NCBI RefSeq assembly: GCF_004664715.2
Contig: NC_051083.1
Location: forward strand, 119,896,413-119,960,412
Direction of reading: 5' to 3'
DNA length: 64,000 bases
Origin: Peromyscus leucopus
Taxonomy: Eukaryota > Chordata > Mammalia > Rodentia > Cricetidae
Positions 29,150-39,698 of the stretch are shown piece by piece (the stretch's first letter is position 1; each line of letters opens with the position of its first letter). Below the pieces are notes generated by a model. It had not been told where the DNA came from. It did not search any database and saw only the letters and a program-made list of their open reading frames with translations. The position numbers and the translations under genes are program-made.

Positions 29150-29600
29150 CACTATTCGCTCCGCCTCTTCGTGTCTCTTAAAGTTCTTGCCGGTGTACAA
29201 TTTTTACTGTTTGCCCTACCCCCACCCATTCTCCTCCAAGGCGCCTTTTAGCTTTGTGCTAAAACGGCACCCTGATTTATTGAATACAAAAGTAAACTTA
29301 TTGAGCGGCCTAGTAGGCCAAGCATGGTGCAAAAGTTTTACTTTTGCATAAAATCTTAATTCCAAAAGCAATGTGAAAATGGTAGAAGTACAATGCCAAT
29401 GTTGTAGAAATAGCAAACAAGTTTAGTTGCTACCTATAACTCCCTAATAAATGGGAAGAATCTGGCAAGTAATTGTTAGGTGAAAACAACTTGAATAGCA
29501 CAGAAAAACCATCCATACAGAATAATTACTGACTACCTATTAGATTCCTATAACAACCATGAACTAGTGAAACTAGGCTAGGGCAGAGTTAAGACTGCCA
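29150..29600. other. Upstream flank of RBMX
   Basis: Non-repetitive, becoming AT-rich beyond 29250. No second promoter or gene seen on the plus strand. Confidence 0.4.
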
Positions 29601-29609
29601 AATAAAAAT

Positions 29610-30110
29610 GCACGATGATAGCCAGGGTGCTGGCCCACACCTTTAATCTCAGGACTTGGAACGTTGAAGTAGGGCAGCTATGAAGCTATGAGTTCCAGAA
29701 CAGCCTGGATTTGTTAGATGCTGTCTCAAAAAGAAAAGGCAAAACAAAACCAGGAAAAAATGCTACCAGTTATGTTTGAAGTTCAAGTGAGCATTCATAC
29801 TTTGTTTTGTGTTTTGAGGCTGGTCTTGGAACTCACAGCAGTCCTCCTGCCTCAAATTCTCAAGTACTGGGATTACAGGCATAAGCTACCATACCAGGTT
29901 CTGATTCTAAATTTTTATCTGCCCCGTAGAGGGAAAATTACATTTTTAAACCCTTTTGAGGCAGGGGAATTCTCTCCCCACCACACACAGTGTTTCTCTG
30001 CTGTCCCTGCTCTGTAGACCAGGCTGGCCTTAATCTCAGAGATCCGCCTGCCTCTGCCTCCCAAGTGCTGGGATTAAAGGTGAGTGCCACCACCGCCGGC
30101 TAAGAGTTCT
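29610..30110. mobile_element. Three B1-related SINEs
   Basis: 29615-29760 plus strand (GCCAGGGTGCTGGCCCACACC), 29808-29905 reverse, and 29960-30103 reverse B1 ending CCACCACCGCCGGC. Confidence 0.75.
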
Positions 30111-30432
30111 TATTAAATAGGAATAATTGTGAAGTGAGTAAATTGAAGCTCTCTTGAGCTTTTACATTTTTACATGAAGGGCACCTGTCAGTCATTCCAG
30201 CAATATCTATATTACAAAGCACAACATGTTTTTAAATCTATTGTCTTGACTTCCTTCTCTAGGATTGAAACTAGGAAAGATCAGAGGGAGGGAACCCAGA
30301 CCCGGTAAGACAAATGTCTCATGTTCTCTCTCATCTGAGGTTCCTAACTCCAAATCTTCAGATGTGAGAACATAATCTGGATTACTGCAGAAATCAAGAA
30401 AGTAAAAATGGTATGATTTCAGAGGAGCAGGG

Positions 30433-31069
30433 TTGTATGAATCCTAAATGGTCTTAACAAAACCCAGAGCCATATCAGGGTGAAAGATCAGAGAAGCAGA
30501 ATAAGCCAAAGCCACCACCTCTTACCTCACCGACTCTTCAGCCTGAAGTGCTGAGTTCCTGTCTCCTCCCACCTTATATTCCTTTTTCTCCCCAGCCATA
30601 TCATTTCCGGTTTCCACCTTTCCTAGTACTGGATTAAAGGTGTGTGATCCCAAGTGCTGGAATTAAATGTGTATACCACCACTGCCTGGCTCTGTTTCTC
30701 TTTTAGACTGGATTAATCTCATGTAGCCCAGTGTGGCTTTGAACTCACAGAAATCCAGATGATCTCTGCCTCCTGAGTGCTAGGATTAAAGGTGTGTGCC
30801 ACCACTGCCTGACCTCTATGTTTATCTAGTGGCTGGCTCTGCCCTTTGATCTTCAGGCAATTTTTGTTGTTGTTGTTGTTGTTGTTTTTTCGAGACAGAG
30901 TTTCTCTGTGTAGCTTTGGTGCCTGTCCTGGATCTGTCTCTGTAGACCAGGCTGGCCTCGAACTCACAGAGATCTGCCTGCCTCTGCCACCTGAGTGCAG
31001 GGATTAAAGGTGTGCGCCACCACCGCCCGGCCCTTCAGGCAAATTTTATTTGTTCAAAATATCACCACA
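30433..31069 (-). mobile_element. ERV2-type solo LTR with B1-like interior and nested B1
   Basis: The minus strand begins TGTGGTGATATTTTGAAC, has AATAAAATTTGCCTG early, and holds B1-like blocks (CCTTTAATCC). Flanked by an 8-bp repeat GAGCAGGG (30425-30432 and 31070-31077). A B1 inserted at 30865-31032. Confidence 0.8.
30863..31032 (-). mobile_element. B1 SINE nested in an LTR
   Basis: A reverse B1 with (TTG)n-modified tail. The duplication CTTCAGGCAAWTTT flanks it, proving it is younger than the host LTR. Confidence 0.9.
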
Positions 31070-31410
31070 GAGCAGGGAGGGTGAGAGTAGAGAAGGGAAT
31101 AGCAGGGTACAAGTGATATGATAGTACAAATGGGGAGAAAGTTACTCTAATTAGGGAGGGGAAATAACCTTGGAAGAAGGAAGGAGGAGGGTAAAAGAAC
31201 TGTAAGGATGTCTGAAAGGGTATGATAAGATATTATGATAAGGAATCATAATAACTATTTACCTAAAATACCTATAATAGGAATAAAATGGTGTATGAAT
31301 ACAAATGAAATTTTCTCATCTGGCCTGACAATGCTCCTTCCAGGACCAACTCCTGGAGCTCTCATTTGAGTTGGTCAGGGTTGTCCAAGGACTCACAAAA
31401 CATTATTCCT

Positions 31411-31571
31411 GAGCTGGGCGGTGGTGGTGCACGCCTTTAATCCCTGCACTCAGGAGGCAGAGGCAGGCGGATCTCTGTGAGTTCGAGGCCAGCCTGGTCT
31501 ACAAAGTGAGTTCCAGGAAAGGCACAAAACTACACAGAGAAACACTGTCTCGAAAAACAAACAAACAAAAC
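31411..31571 (+). mobile_element. B1 SINE
   Basis: GAGCTGGGCGGTGGTGGTGCACGCC to an (AAAC)n tail. Site duplication ACAAAACATTATT on both sides. Confidence 0.92.
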
Positions 31572-31579
31572 ATTATTGC

Positions 31580-32240
31580 TGTTGCCCTTGACTCAGAAGG
31601 TAAGTCCCCATGCTGAAGACACTTTGGGCACAGAACCTGGAGGACACAAGCTGGAATTGATCTGAATCTCTCCTTCCTGAGAACCAGCTATCCTGGCAAC
31701 AGAAGGCACCATGCAAGTTTCTAAAGGAGGGATGCAACCAACAGTCCTATTCAGCTATGATGCCTACTAATCACCAAAACAAGCAATTTCCAACAATTTC
31801 TGAAACCACCCTAGCCATATTTCTGCCATTTTATATTACCTATTTATATGAAGTAGCATTCTCAGCACTGACTTTTGTAAAGTAAAAATATTGATCAGCT
31901 CTGAAAATATCGAAGAGGCTCTTTGTCCTCCAATATCAAATATTCAGCTGGGATCACATAAACCATATAATTTATTATCACTGAATGTTCTATTTATATA
32001 CCTGTTTTATATACTTACTTACTCTCGGTTAAAAAAAAACTACTACATGGGAACTTTTTTTAAAGAAAAGATTTCTCTGTCTAACAGCATCTGGCTGTCC
32101 TGGAACTCACTCTGTAGACCAGGCTAGCCTTGAACTCACAGAGATCTGCCTGCTTCTACCTTCTAAGTGCTGAGATTAGAGGTAGGTGCTACCATTGCCT
32201 GGCATATGGGAATTTCTTTAGCTTCTGACTACAGACATGC
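31580..32240. other. No gene; one reverse B1
   Basis: Reverse B1 at 32060-32210. The rest is unassigned. Confidence 0.5.
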
Positions 32241-32250
32241 ATATGTATAC

Positions 32251-32812
32251 TGTTGGACCCCAAAATTTAGGGTCTCAAGTGGGCGCCCCAAGAACCCAGA
32301 CTCCAGTCCAGTTGATGCAATACCATGAGGATTTTATTATTGAAGCTTCTATATAGAAGGGTAAACTCTGCTCCTAAGAGCAAGAGTCCCATCTTACTGC
32401 AGCCCCATAAGGGCTTATAAAGGAAAAACCCACAAAACCCACAAGATTACAATTCCCATACAATTTCATTTCACAAGATCATGGTCTGATCACAGAGTGA
32501 TTACAGAGGGGGTACAGTTACGTCAACAGGTACATTCTTCCTGAAACCTCAAGGGGGGCTATCAGGGCTGGAGTGAGTTTACACAAAGGTCACAGTAGTC
32601 CTTCCTGGAACACCTGCAACTCTCCCAGTCACAGTTGAGCACATCTCTTAACAGAAATCTCTTTACATTGTTATATAGTTGCAGGGGAGATTGAACAATG
32701 GCTAAATCAGGTTGCCCTTGGAACTAGATTTTTAGTTTCTCATTTCCTGGTGCTTGAAGTTTCTCTTTTCCTGAGGCTTGGGGGTGTAAGCTTGAAGGGC
32801 TAGGGTCTTTCA
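32251..32812 (-). mobile_element. ERV1 solo LTR
   Basis: 562 bp. The minus strand runs TGAAAGACCC...GGGGTCCAACA with TG/CA ends. AATAAAATCC poly(A) region at about 32330-32340. A perfect 4-bp duplication ATAC (32247-32250 and 32813-32816) is the ERV1 (gammaretrovirus-like) signature. No internal genes remain. Confidence 0.85.
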
Positions 32813-32983
32813 ATACAACTGTGTATCCATCCTATTTCTTTTCCTCCTCCTATTGTAAAATAGTACATAGTAGTTCTCAGACTGTAATTAATGCTCCATA
32901 ACAGCACAAACCCTCTCTCTGTGCATCTCCAGACCTAAAGAATCACAAACCTGGGGTTAGGGTGAGGAAAAATGTAACAATTT

Positions 32984-33148
32984 TTTTGTTTGTTTGTTTG
33001 TTTTTCGAGACAGGGATTCTCTGTGTAGCTTTGGAGCTTGTCCTGGAGCTCACTCTATAGCCCAGACTGACCTTGAACTCACAGAGATCCGCCTGGCTCT
33101 GCCTCCCGAGTGCTGGGATTAAAGGCGTGTGCCACCACCGCCCGGCAA
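32984..33148 (-). mobile_element. B1 SINE
   Basis: Reverse B1 with (TTTG)n tail, ending CCACCGCCCGGC. Duplication AACAATTTTT on both sides. Confidence 0.92.
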
Positions 33149-34620
33149 CAATTTTTAAAGATTTATTATTTTATGTTGTTTATGTTTGTGGTTTGCCTGT
33201 AAAAAAGGCCAGAAGAGGGCATTGGATCCCCTCTGAACTGGAGTTACTGACAGTGTGAGCCTCTATGGGGCTGCTTGGAATCAAACTCAGGTCTTCTACA
33301 AGAGCAGCAAAGTTCTTAACCTCTGAGCCACCTCTCCAAAACCAGGGGAAGCGTTTTGTATTTCAGCACCCCTCCAGGGGTGGAGATTTATTTTAATAGG
33401 GTCTCACTCTGTAGCCCTGGCTAGTCCTAAACTTGGTGTTGTGACAGGCTCCCAAACGTTAGCAAATCTAACACCATGTAGAGACACTGCACCGTTCTGA
33501 CCTAAAAGTCCAGCATGTAGATCTTAACATCTGCTAAAATGGGAGCAAAGACATAATTCATCAAACTCCAGAGTTCTGGGAAAGTCCCTAAATGTACTAA
33601 CCTTGCTTTTTAGCTTCTGTAGTTCCAATTCTAAGGCTGACTGCCCTTGCTAACTGAGGTATGTCAACCCAGAATGTGGTTTTTGTGCTTAAAAGCTCAC
33701 CCTGAGAAAGGCTCAAGACAGCACTTGGGTTTCAAACACCCAGGGTAGTGGCCAGCCAGCTATTCAAAACTTTCTGTTGGATTGAATTAGTGTCCCAAAG
33801 GCCTTGTCTGGTGGATCCCTCATGAAACTGTGTAGATCAATCTGGCCTTGAACTCACATATATCTATCTGCCCATCTACTCCTCCTGAGTGTTGGGAATA
33901 AAGATGTGGGCTATCATGCCAGGCCTGAAAAAAAAAGCCATTTGTTGTTGTTTCATTTTTGAGATTAAGTCCCCACATAGGTCTGACTTGCCTCACATAG
34001 TGTATCCATAGATGACCTTGCACTTCTGATTCTCCTTTCTCTACTTCCCAGGAATTTGCTTTTTCTTTTGAGATAGGGTATCAGTGTAAAGTTCAGGTTG
34101 GTGCCAGATTTACAGTTTTCTTGGGTCAGCCTCTCAAGTGCTGGGCTTCTCAGCATGTGCCATCACACTCTGTTCCTGGAGGAGATAGGCAAGCTAGAGA
34201 CTTACCACAATAGAAACGCAAAGCTTCTTCTCTGCTTGTGCTTCTTCCTGTGCCTTGGCTCATCCTCTTAGGACTATGTGTCATTAATATTCTTTTCTTC
34301 CCTCTGGAATACTCAACCAGAAACTTCTCATGCACATTAAAACATGCTCAGGACTTCTTCATACATGTCCCTCCCTCTCTTAATCATCCATCTTCTAGAT
34401 ATGACATGCTTTACATAATTTACTTCTCTGCAGCCAAACATTTTAAAGAGTCATTCAGGAATATCAATCATCTCATTCAGCAATCCAACTTTTGTGATTA
34501 ATCCCAGAGCATTAAAACTGAGATCAAACCACAGGAGCTGAGTGGATGGCTCATTTGAAACTCCAACATCCACATTAAAAAAAATAATAAAAAAATTAAA
34601 ATTAAACAGGAATCTGCAAG
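33149..34620. other. Degraded SINEs, no gene
   Basis: Reverse B3-like 33160-33345, reverse B1-like 33365-33450, reverse B1-like 33815-33930 and 33950-34160. The remainder is unique by eye with no supported gene. Confidence 0.45.
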
Positions 34621-34800
34621 GCCAAGCACGGTGGTGCATACCCATACCTTTAATCCTGGCAGAAACGGGCAGATATCTGAGAGCTGAAGGGCGGAGAGTG
34701 GTCTACATAGTGAGGTCTAGGACCTCCAGGGCTATGTAGAGAGACCTGATCTCAAAACAAACAAACAAACAAACAAACAAACAAACAAACAAACAAACAA
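34621..34800 (+). mobile_element. B1 SINE with (AAAC)n tail
   Basis: GCCAAGCACGGTGGTGCATACCC body, followed by about 11 AAAC units (34757-34800). Confidence 0.8.
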
Positions 34801-34812
34801 AAGTAAGAATGG

Positions 34813-34813
34813 C

Positions 34814-34845
<32 letters not shown>

Positions 34846-35004
34846 TGTGTGTGATCTCAGGCTGGGCAGATGGAGACTGGAGGATCTCCAGAGCTCATTG
34901 GTCAGCAAGTTTTGCCCAACCAGTGAGCTTTAGGCTTAGTGAGAAGCCTTGTCTCAAAATAAGATGGTAAGCAGTAGGAAGACACCTAATGTCAAGCTCT
35001 GGTG

Positions 35005-35053
<49 letters not shown>
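34813..35053 (+). repeat. (TG)n and (AC)n microsatellites flanking a degraded SINE
   Basis: TG at 34813-34852 and AC at 35007-35053, with a B1-like piece between. Confidence 0.85.
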
Positions 35054-35055
<2 letters not shown>

Positions 35056-35814
35056 GAACTCATATGGTAGTAATACTTCCATGTTTGTTACATTGCTATT
35101 TATGATGCTTAAGAGTAGAAACAACCTAAATAATGTTTGGTTGCTTCTACCAAACAGATAAATGGATAAAGAAAATTTTGTCCATGACCAGGCATTGTGG
35201 CACATGTTTGGAATCCTAGCCCTGTGGAGACTAAGGCAGGGTGTGGTCTTTAATTCAAGGCCAAACTGGATTATGGAAGGAGACCCTATTTCAAAAAGTG
35301 TGGTGCATATGTACTGGTGAAATTATTAAGGCCACTCCACGTTGTTAAAAGGGAGGTTTATTTAGTGGCATAACTTACAAATGAAGGGATAGGTAGGCTG
35401 CAGGGTCTGGGAAAGACATAGCGCAGTCCGGTGGTGTTCCCTGGAGAACTCTGCTCAGTCTACCTCCAACGTCCAAGGTCCCAGAACCAAGAGAGATGAC
35501 ACATCTGGATCTCGGGTCTTCAGAGTCCTCTCTTGTCCCTTCCTTGTAGGCATGACAGTTACTGAAGCCTCAATGGGGGTTGTAATTTCCAGATCAAGGT
35601 TGGAATGGCTACCCACTAGCTCTCCCCCTTTTGTCTAAATAAGAAGGTTATAACCTAATACAAGACTATATACAAGGAAAGGTTATCAAATATTGTCCAG
35701 GAATAAAGAGGGTTAATTACCTAGATAAGATGGAAGTACAACTAATGCAAACAATATCAAGCAAGAAACACATATTAAAATCCAGAATCTAATACTTAAT
35801 ATGTTCTAAGATAT

Positions 35815-35880
35815 TTTATATATATATATGTATATATATGTATATATATATATGTATACACACACACACACACACACACA
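35815..35880 (+). repeat. (TA)n/(CA)n microsatellite
   Basis: TATATATATG variants, then about 12 CA units, inside the chimeric ERV unit. Confidence 0.85.
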
Positions 35881-36186
35881 AAGTTGTAACTATAACTGTT
35901 AGTCTTCAATCCCATCAAAGACCTGAGAAGGAATATAATGGTACCTGAGGTGGAAGGTGGATGCAAGCAACTTTCAGGAATCTTGCAAGAGTAGACAGAG
36001 ACAGCTGGCAGCCTGGACAGTAATTTCTCAGGTAATATTATATCCTTCTGAGGTCTTTGATGTAGTTGAAGCTAGATAGTTACAGTTTTCCTTAGTTATG
36101 ATAAAAGATAAGTTAGTTCTAAAAACCTTAAACTCACAAATATAAGATAGATAGGGTATCTTCTTTAATATTGTAACTGTAATTCT

Positions 36187-36346
36187 TTTTTTTTTTTTTG
36201 TTTTTTTGAGACAGGGTTTCTCTGTGTAGCTTTGCGCCTTTCCTGGGACTCACTTGGTAGCCCAGGCTGGCCTCGAACTCACAGAGATCCACCTGGATCT
36301 GCCTCCCAAGTGCTGGGATTAAAGGCGTGCGCCAACCACCGCCCAG
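36187..36346 (-). mobile_element. B1 SINE nested in ERV internal sequence
   Basis: Reverse B1 with a 17-bp duplication TTGTAACTGTAATTCTT on both sides, so it inserted after the ERV. Confidence 0.92.
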
Positions 36347-36445
36347 CTTGTAACTGTAATTCTTGCTTGATAATTGTTTTGTTATATGTAATTTTACTAT
36401 GTTAAAGTTAAAACCTTCCATTTTGAAAAAGAAGAAAAGGGGAAG

Positions 36446-36795
36446 TGCTGTGGATATTGCTCTGTATAAATAAACACGGATTGGCCAGTAGCCAAACAGG
36501 AAGTATAAGTGGGACTAACAGAGAGGAGAATTGAGGGAACAGGAAGGCAGAGGGGGAGACTGCTTGGAGCCGCTGCCAGGATAAGCAAGATGTAAGGTAC
36601 CAATAAGCCACAAGCCACGTGGCAAAGTATAGATTAATAGAAATGGGCTAAATATAAGAGTAAGAGCTAGACAATGATAGGCCCGAGCTAATGGCCAAGC
36701 AGTTTAAATAATATAAGCGTCTGTGTGTTTATTTTATAAGTGGGCTAAGGGACTGCCAGGGCTTGGCGGGACCCAGAGAGAAAATTCCAGCTACA
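36446..36795 (+). mobile_element. ERV2 3' LTR with preceding polypurine tract
   Basis: 350 bp, TGCTGTGGATATTGC...CAGCTACA. TATAAATAAAC near the start; GATTAATAGAAATGGGCTAAATATAAGAG is the module shared with the LTRs at 10.7 and 47.8 kb. The polypurine tract at 36425-36445 shows it is a 3' LTR. Confidence 0.75.
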
Positions 36796-36965
36796 CATAT
36801 GTATAATAAAATACTATTCAGACTTAGAAGAAAACAAAATCCTGCAATCTGTATAGATGACCTCTGAAGGGGATCATATTAAGTTACATGAGCCAGTGAC
36901 AAATAGAGAAATGCTGTATGAATTCACTTGGATTAATTATCTAAAATAGTCAAACTTAATGTTCT

Positions 36966-37475
36966 TTAGCTTTCCATTCTTATTAACAATACCTGAAATA
37001 ATCTATGTATGAAGAGAAAATAGTTATTTGGGCAGCTAGTTGGAGAGGTTTCAACCTGTCCTCAGTTGGCCCTGTGGCTTTAGTCCTGTGGAGAGCATAT
37101 CACAGAAGAAGCACTACAGAGAAAGAGAGCAAAAGCCATTGACTTTAGAGTAAGAGGCATGCAAAAGAGAAAGATGAAAAGTCTAGAGACCCAATATCAC
37201 TTTCAAAGGCATGTGGCCAAAGACAGACTTCCCTTCTAAGGGCCTTTGGGGGACACTTATCCAAACCATAACACTGAATTACTCATGATATATAACGACT
37301 AGCTATCTACTATACAGCCTTATGTCTATAGATATCAACATCATATTATAAGCCCAACAAAATTGTTCATACCTGTTAATTCCAGTGTTTGGGAAGCTAA
37401 GGCAGGCAGATTGTTGTGAGTTGCAGGCCAGCCTGAGGTGCAGTCCAAGACCATAGCTCAAATGACAAAAAAAAA

Positions 37476-37519
<44 letters not shown>

Positions 37520-37735
37520 AAATAAACAAAATATATACTGTATATTTAAAATCTATTAAGAGAGTAGAACCAGTGGTAAGTGCTTACCAACATGAAAATA
37601 AAATAGAGAAAATCCAAAGAGCTATTAAATATATATAGTAGGTTAATATTTTGCTTACAGGATGGGAAATTAGCACAGCCATTTAGGAGTACAATTTGGT
37701 AGGACATATTAAAATGTAGAAAGCACAAGTAGGAG
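36966..37735. other. No gene; B1 remnant and (AAAT)n
   Basis: B1-like 37365-37465 with an A-tail extended into (AAAT)n at 37473-37520. The rest is unassigned. Confidence 0.5.
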
Positions 37736-38790
37736 CAGGTGCTCCTTGGGAACCTCTCAGGTCATGCTGGCCAGGGAAGCAGGTAGGCTAACTGCAGATC
37801 TTCACCTAGCCATTCCTTCCCCCAAGTCTACTCTCCCAGTTTCACTTTCACTCTCCCAGCTCTATCGCAGACCACCTGCTGTGGCCTCCCCTTTCTCTCT
37901 GCTCCCATCTCTAGTAGATGATTAAGATCTCCTCCAACCATGCTCCCCATTCATCCTGTTAATTGATCCCCCAACTCCAGAAAGCATTCTCTGGAAACCC
38001 ACAAGCTAAGCCTGCCAGTAAAGCAAGTAGGCCAGCAAAGCAGGTAGGTGAACTTCAAATCTCCACTCTCCCTCCTCTCTCCCTATCCAGTCCCCTAGTC
38101 CCACCTCCAGCTCTGTAGCAGACTACCTGTTGTGGCCTCTCCTCAATCTCTGACTCCATTCCCAGTAGACTAAGCAGATCCTGGTGGAACACCCTGCTTT
38201 CCACCTTCCTATGAAAATCCTTAGCCCTCCCCTCCTAGCATATCCTGATTCCTAATTATTATTTGGAGGGAGATTCTAGACAGGGCTTCTCTGTGTAGCC
38301 CTGGCTGCCCTAGAACTTGCTTTGTAGACCAGGATGGCCTTGAACTTTCAGAGTTCTGCCTGCTTCTGCTGGGATTAAAGGCATGTGCCACCAACACTGG
38401 CTCCATCCTGTTTGCTAAGTCTCAGCTCCTAATACCTGGAAACACATTTAACCAGAAACCTCAATGGCTGTATCTATCATGATCTCAGAAGAATTTCCTA
38501 CCACACAACACACAGCCACCACACTTGCCTAGGAACTAGAGATTACAACAAACCCAAGGAATAAAACATCCACCCAACAAAAACAAGACCAGATATCAGT
38601 ACTTAAAATTACAATTTTCCCAAACCCTAGCCATCTGCCTAGATGTCATGGTAAAAACATAATCAGTGACAGCCAAATGTATCCACTAGAGCCTAGCTAC
38701 CCTACCACAGCAGGTCCTGAGTGTTGTAACATAGTTGAAACATAAGACAAAGACCTTAAAATAGCCTTTATGGATATATTAGAGGTATTT
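37735..38790 (+). mobile_element. Old L1 (Lx-type) 5' end: tandem 5'UTR monomers and ORF1 start
   Basis: Two about 280-bp monomer-like units start GGCCAGGGAAGCAGGTAGGCTAAC (37771) and GGCCAGCAAAGCAGGTAGGTGAAC (38032). Both contain GCAGACYACCTGYTGTGGCCTC. After a reverse B1 (38271-38402), L1 ORF1 N-terminal sequence follows (CACAGCAGGTCCTGAGTGTTG). The element stops at the LTR at 38791. Confidence 0.65.
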
Positions 38791-39006
38791 TGTGGTGGTT
38801 TGAATAAAAATGGCCACAATAGGCCCATAAGGAGTGCACTATTAGGAGGTGTGGCTTTATTGGAGTAAGTGTGACCTTGTTGGAGGCAGTGTGTCACTGG
38901 GGTCAGTCTTTGAGGTCTCAGAAGCTCAAGCAGGCCTAGTAAGTCAGTCTTTTCCTCCTGCCTTCCAATCCAGATGTCTCAGCTCTCTCTCCAGCACCAT
39001 GTCTGT
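38791..39006 (+). mobile_element. MaLR/ERVL-type LTR, 3' truncated
   Basis: TGTGGTGGTTTGAATAAAAATGGCC... GGAGGTGTGGCTTTATTGGAG... CCAGCACCATGTCTG is the rodent MaLR (MT/ORR1-type) order. It is cut off by L1 sequence at about 39009. Confidence 0.7.
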
Positions 39007-39008
39007 CT

Positions 39009-39474
39009 TTGTATATACAAATGATAAACAGACTGAAAAAAAAATCAAGGAAATGGTACATTTCACAATACCCTCAAATATTATAAAATACCTTAGTATA
39101 ACTATCACCAAGCAAGTATAAGACTTGTATGACAAAAACATTAAGACACTGAAGAAAGAATTGAAAAAGGTATTAGAAGATGAAAAGATTTCCTATGTTC
39201 ATGAATTGGTATAATTAATAAAGTAAAAATGGCCATCCTACCAAAAGCAATATATACTCATCTATTGCTTGGGAGTAAAATCTTGTACAGCCATTACAGA
39301 AATCAGTGTGGCAGTTCCTCAGGAAGATGGTAATGAATTTACCTCAAGATTCAGCTATACCACTTTTGGGCATATAACCAAAGGATACTTCATTTCACCA
39401 CAGAGGTGCCTGTTCAGTCATGTTAGTTGGTGCTCTATTCATAATAGCCAGAAATTGGAAAAAACCTAGATGTT
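39009..39474 (+). mobile_element. L1 ORF2 fragment with internal deletion
   Basis: The L1 ORF2 palm/thumb segment (YTNDKQTEKKIKEM) jumps near 39270 to the C-terminal segment (SCTAITEISVAVPQEDGNEF). Several stops. Confidence 0.75.
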
Positions 39475-39476
39475 GC

Positions 39477-39698
39477 TGTGGAATGATCCTTTTGTACACT
39501 GTGAAGATGTGTTGATCTCATTGTTAATAAAAAGCTGACTGGCTGATAGCTAGGCAGGATTTTCGGGAAAGAGCAGATACTGGGAAGAAGAAAGGTGGAG
39601 ACAGGGAGTCACCAGCCAGATGCAAAGGAAGCAGGGCATGTAGAAAATGAGGTAACAAGGTACCAGGCATGTGCATGTGGTAGAACTTAGATAAGAAA
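39477..39698 (+). mobile_element. RMER17-like LTR, 3' truncated
   Basis: TGTGGAATGATCCTTTTGTACACTGTG start and AATAAAAAGCTGACTGGC. Stops at AACTTAGATAAGAAAT, where the L1 tail begins. Confidence 0.78.

Larger units (their letters stand above)
35313..36795. mobile_element. Chimeric ERV unit with two unlike LTR ends
   Basis: Bounded by CATATGT (35306-35312 and 36796-36802). Left: LTR-like 35313-35618 reading on the minus strand (GCCACTAAATAAACCTCCC near its end), with polypurine AAAAGGGGGAGAG just upstream on that strand (35623-35636). Right: plus-strand internal tail, polypurine AAAGAAGAAAAGGGGAAG, then LTR 36446-36795. No ORF of retroviral genes remains. Confidence 0.6.
35055..36965 (+). mobile_element. 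L1 ORF2 C-terminal fragment, interrupted
   Basis: L1 runs 35055-35184 (TGCTTAAGAGTAGAAACAACC), is broken by a B1-like SINE (35185-35300) and then by an ERV unit, and resumes at 36796 (CATATGTATAATAAAATACTATTCAG). The overlap CATATGT marks the ERV target duplication. Confidence 0.7.

Noticed and set aside
28766..29251. 161-codon plus-strand ORF across the RBMX promoter
   Set aside because: Antisense to promoter and exon 1; GC-driven open frame with no recognisable domain.
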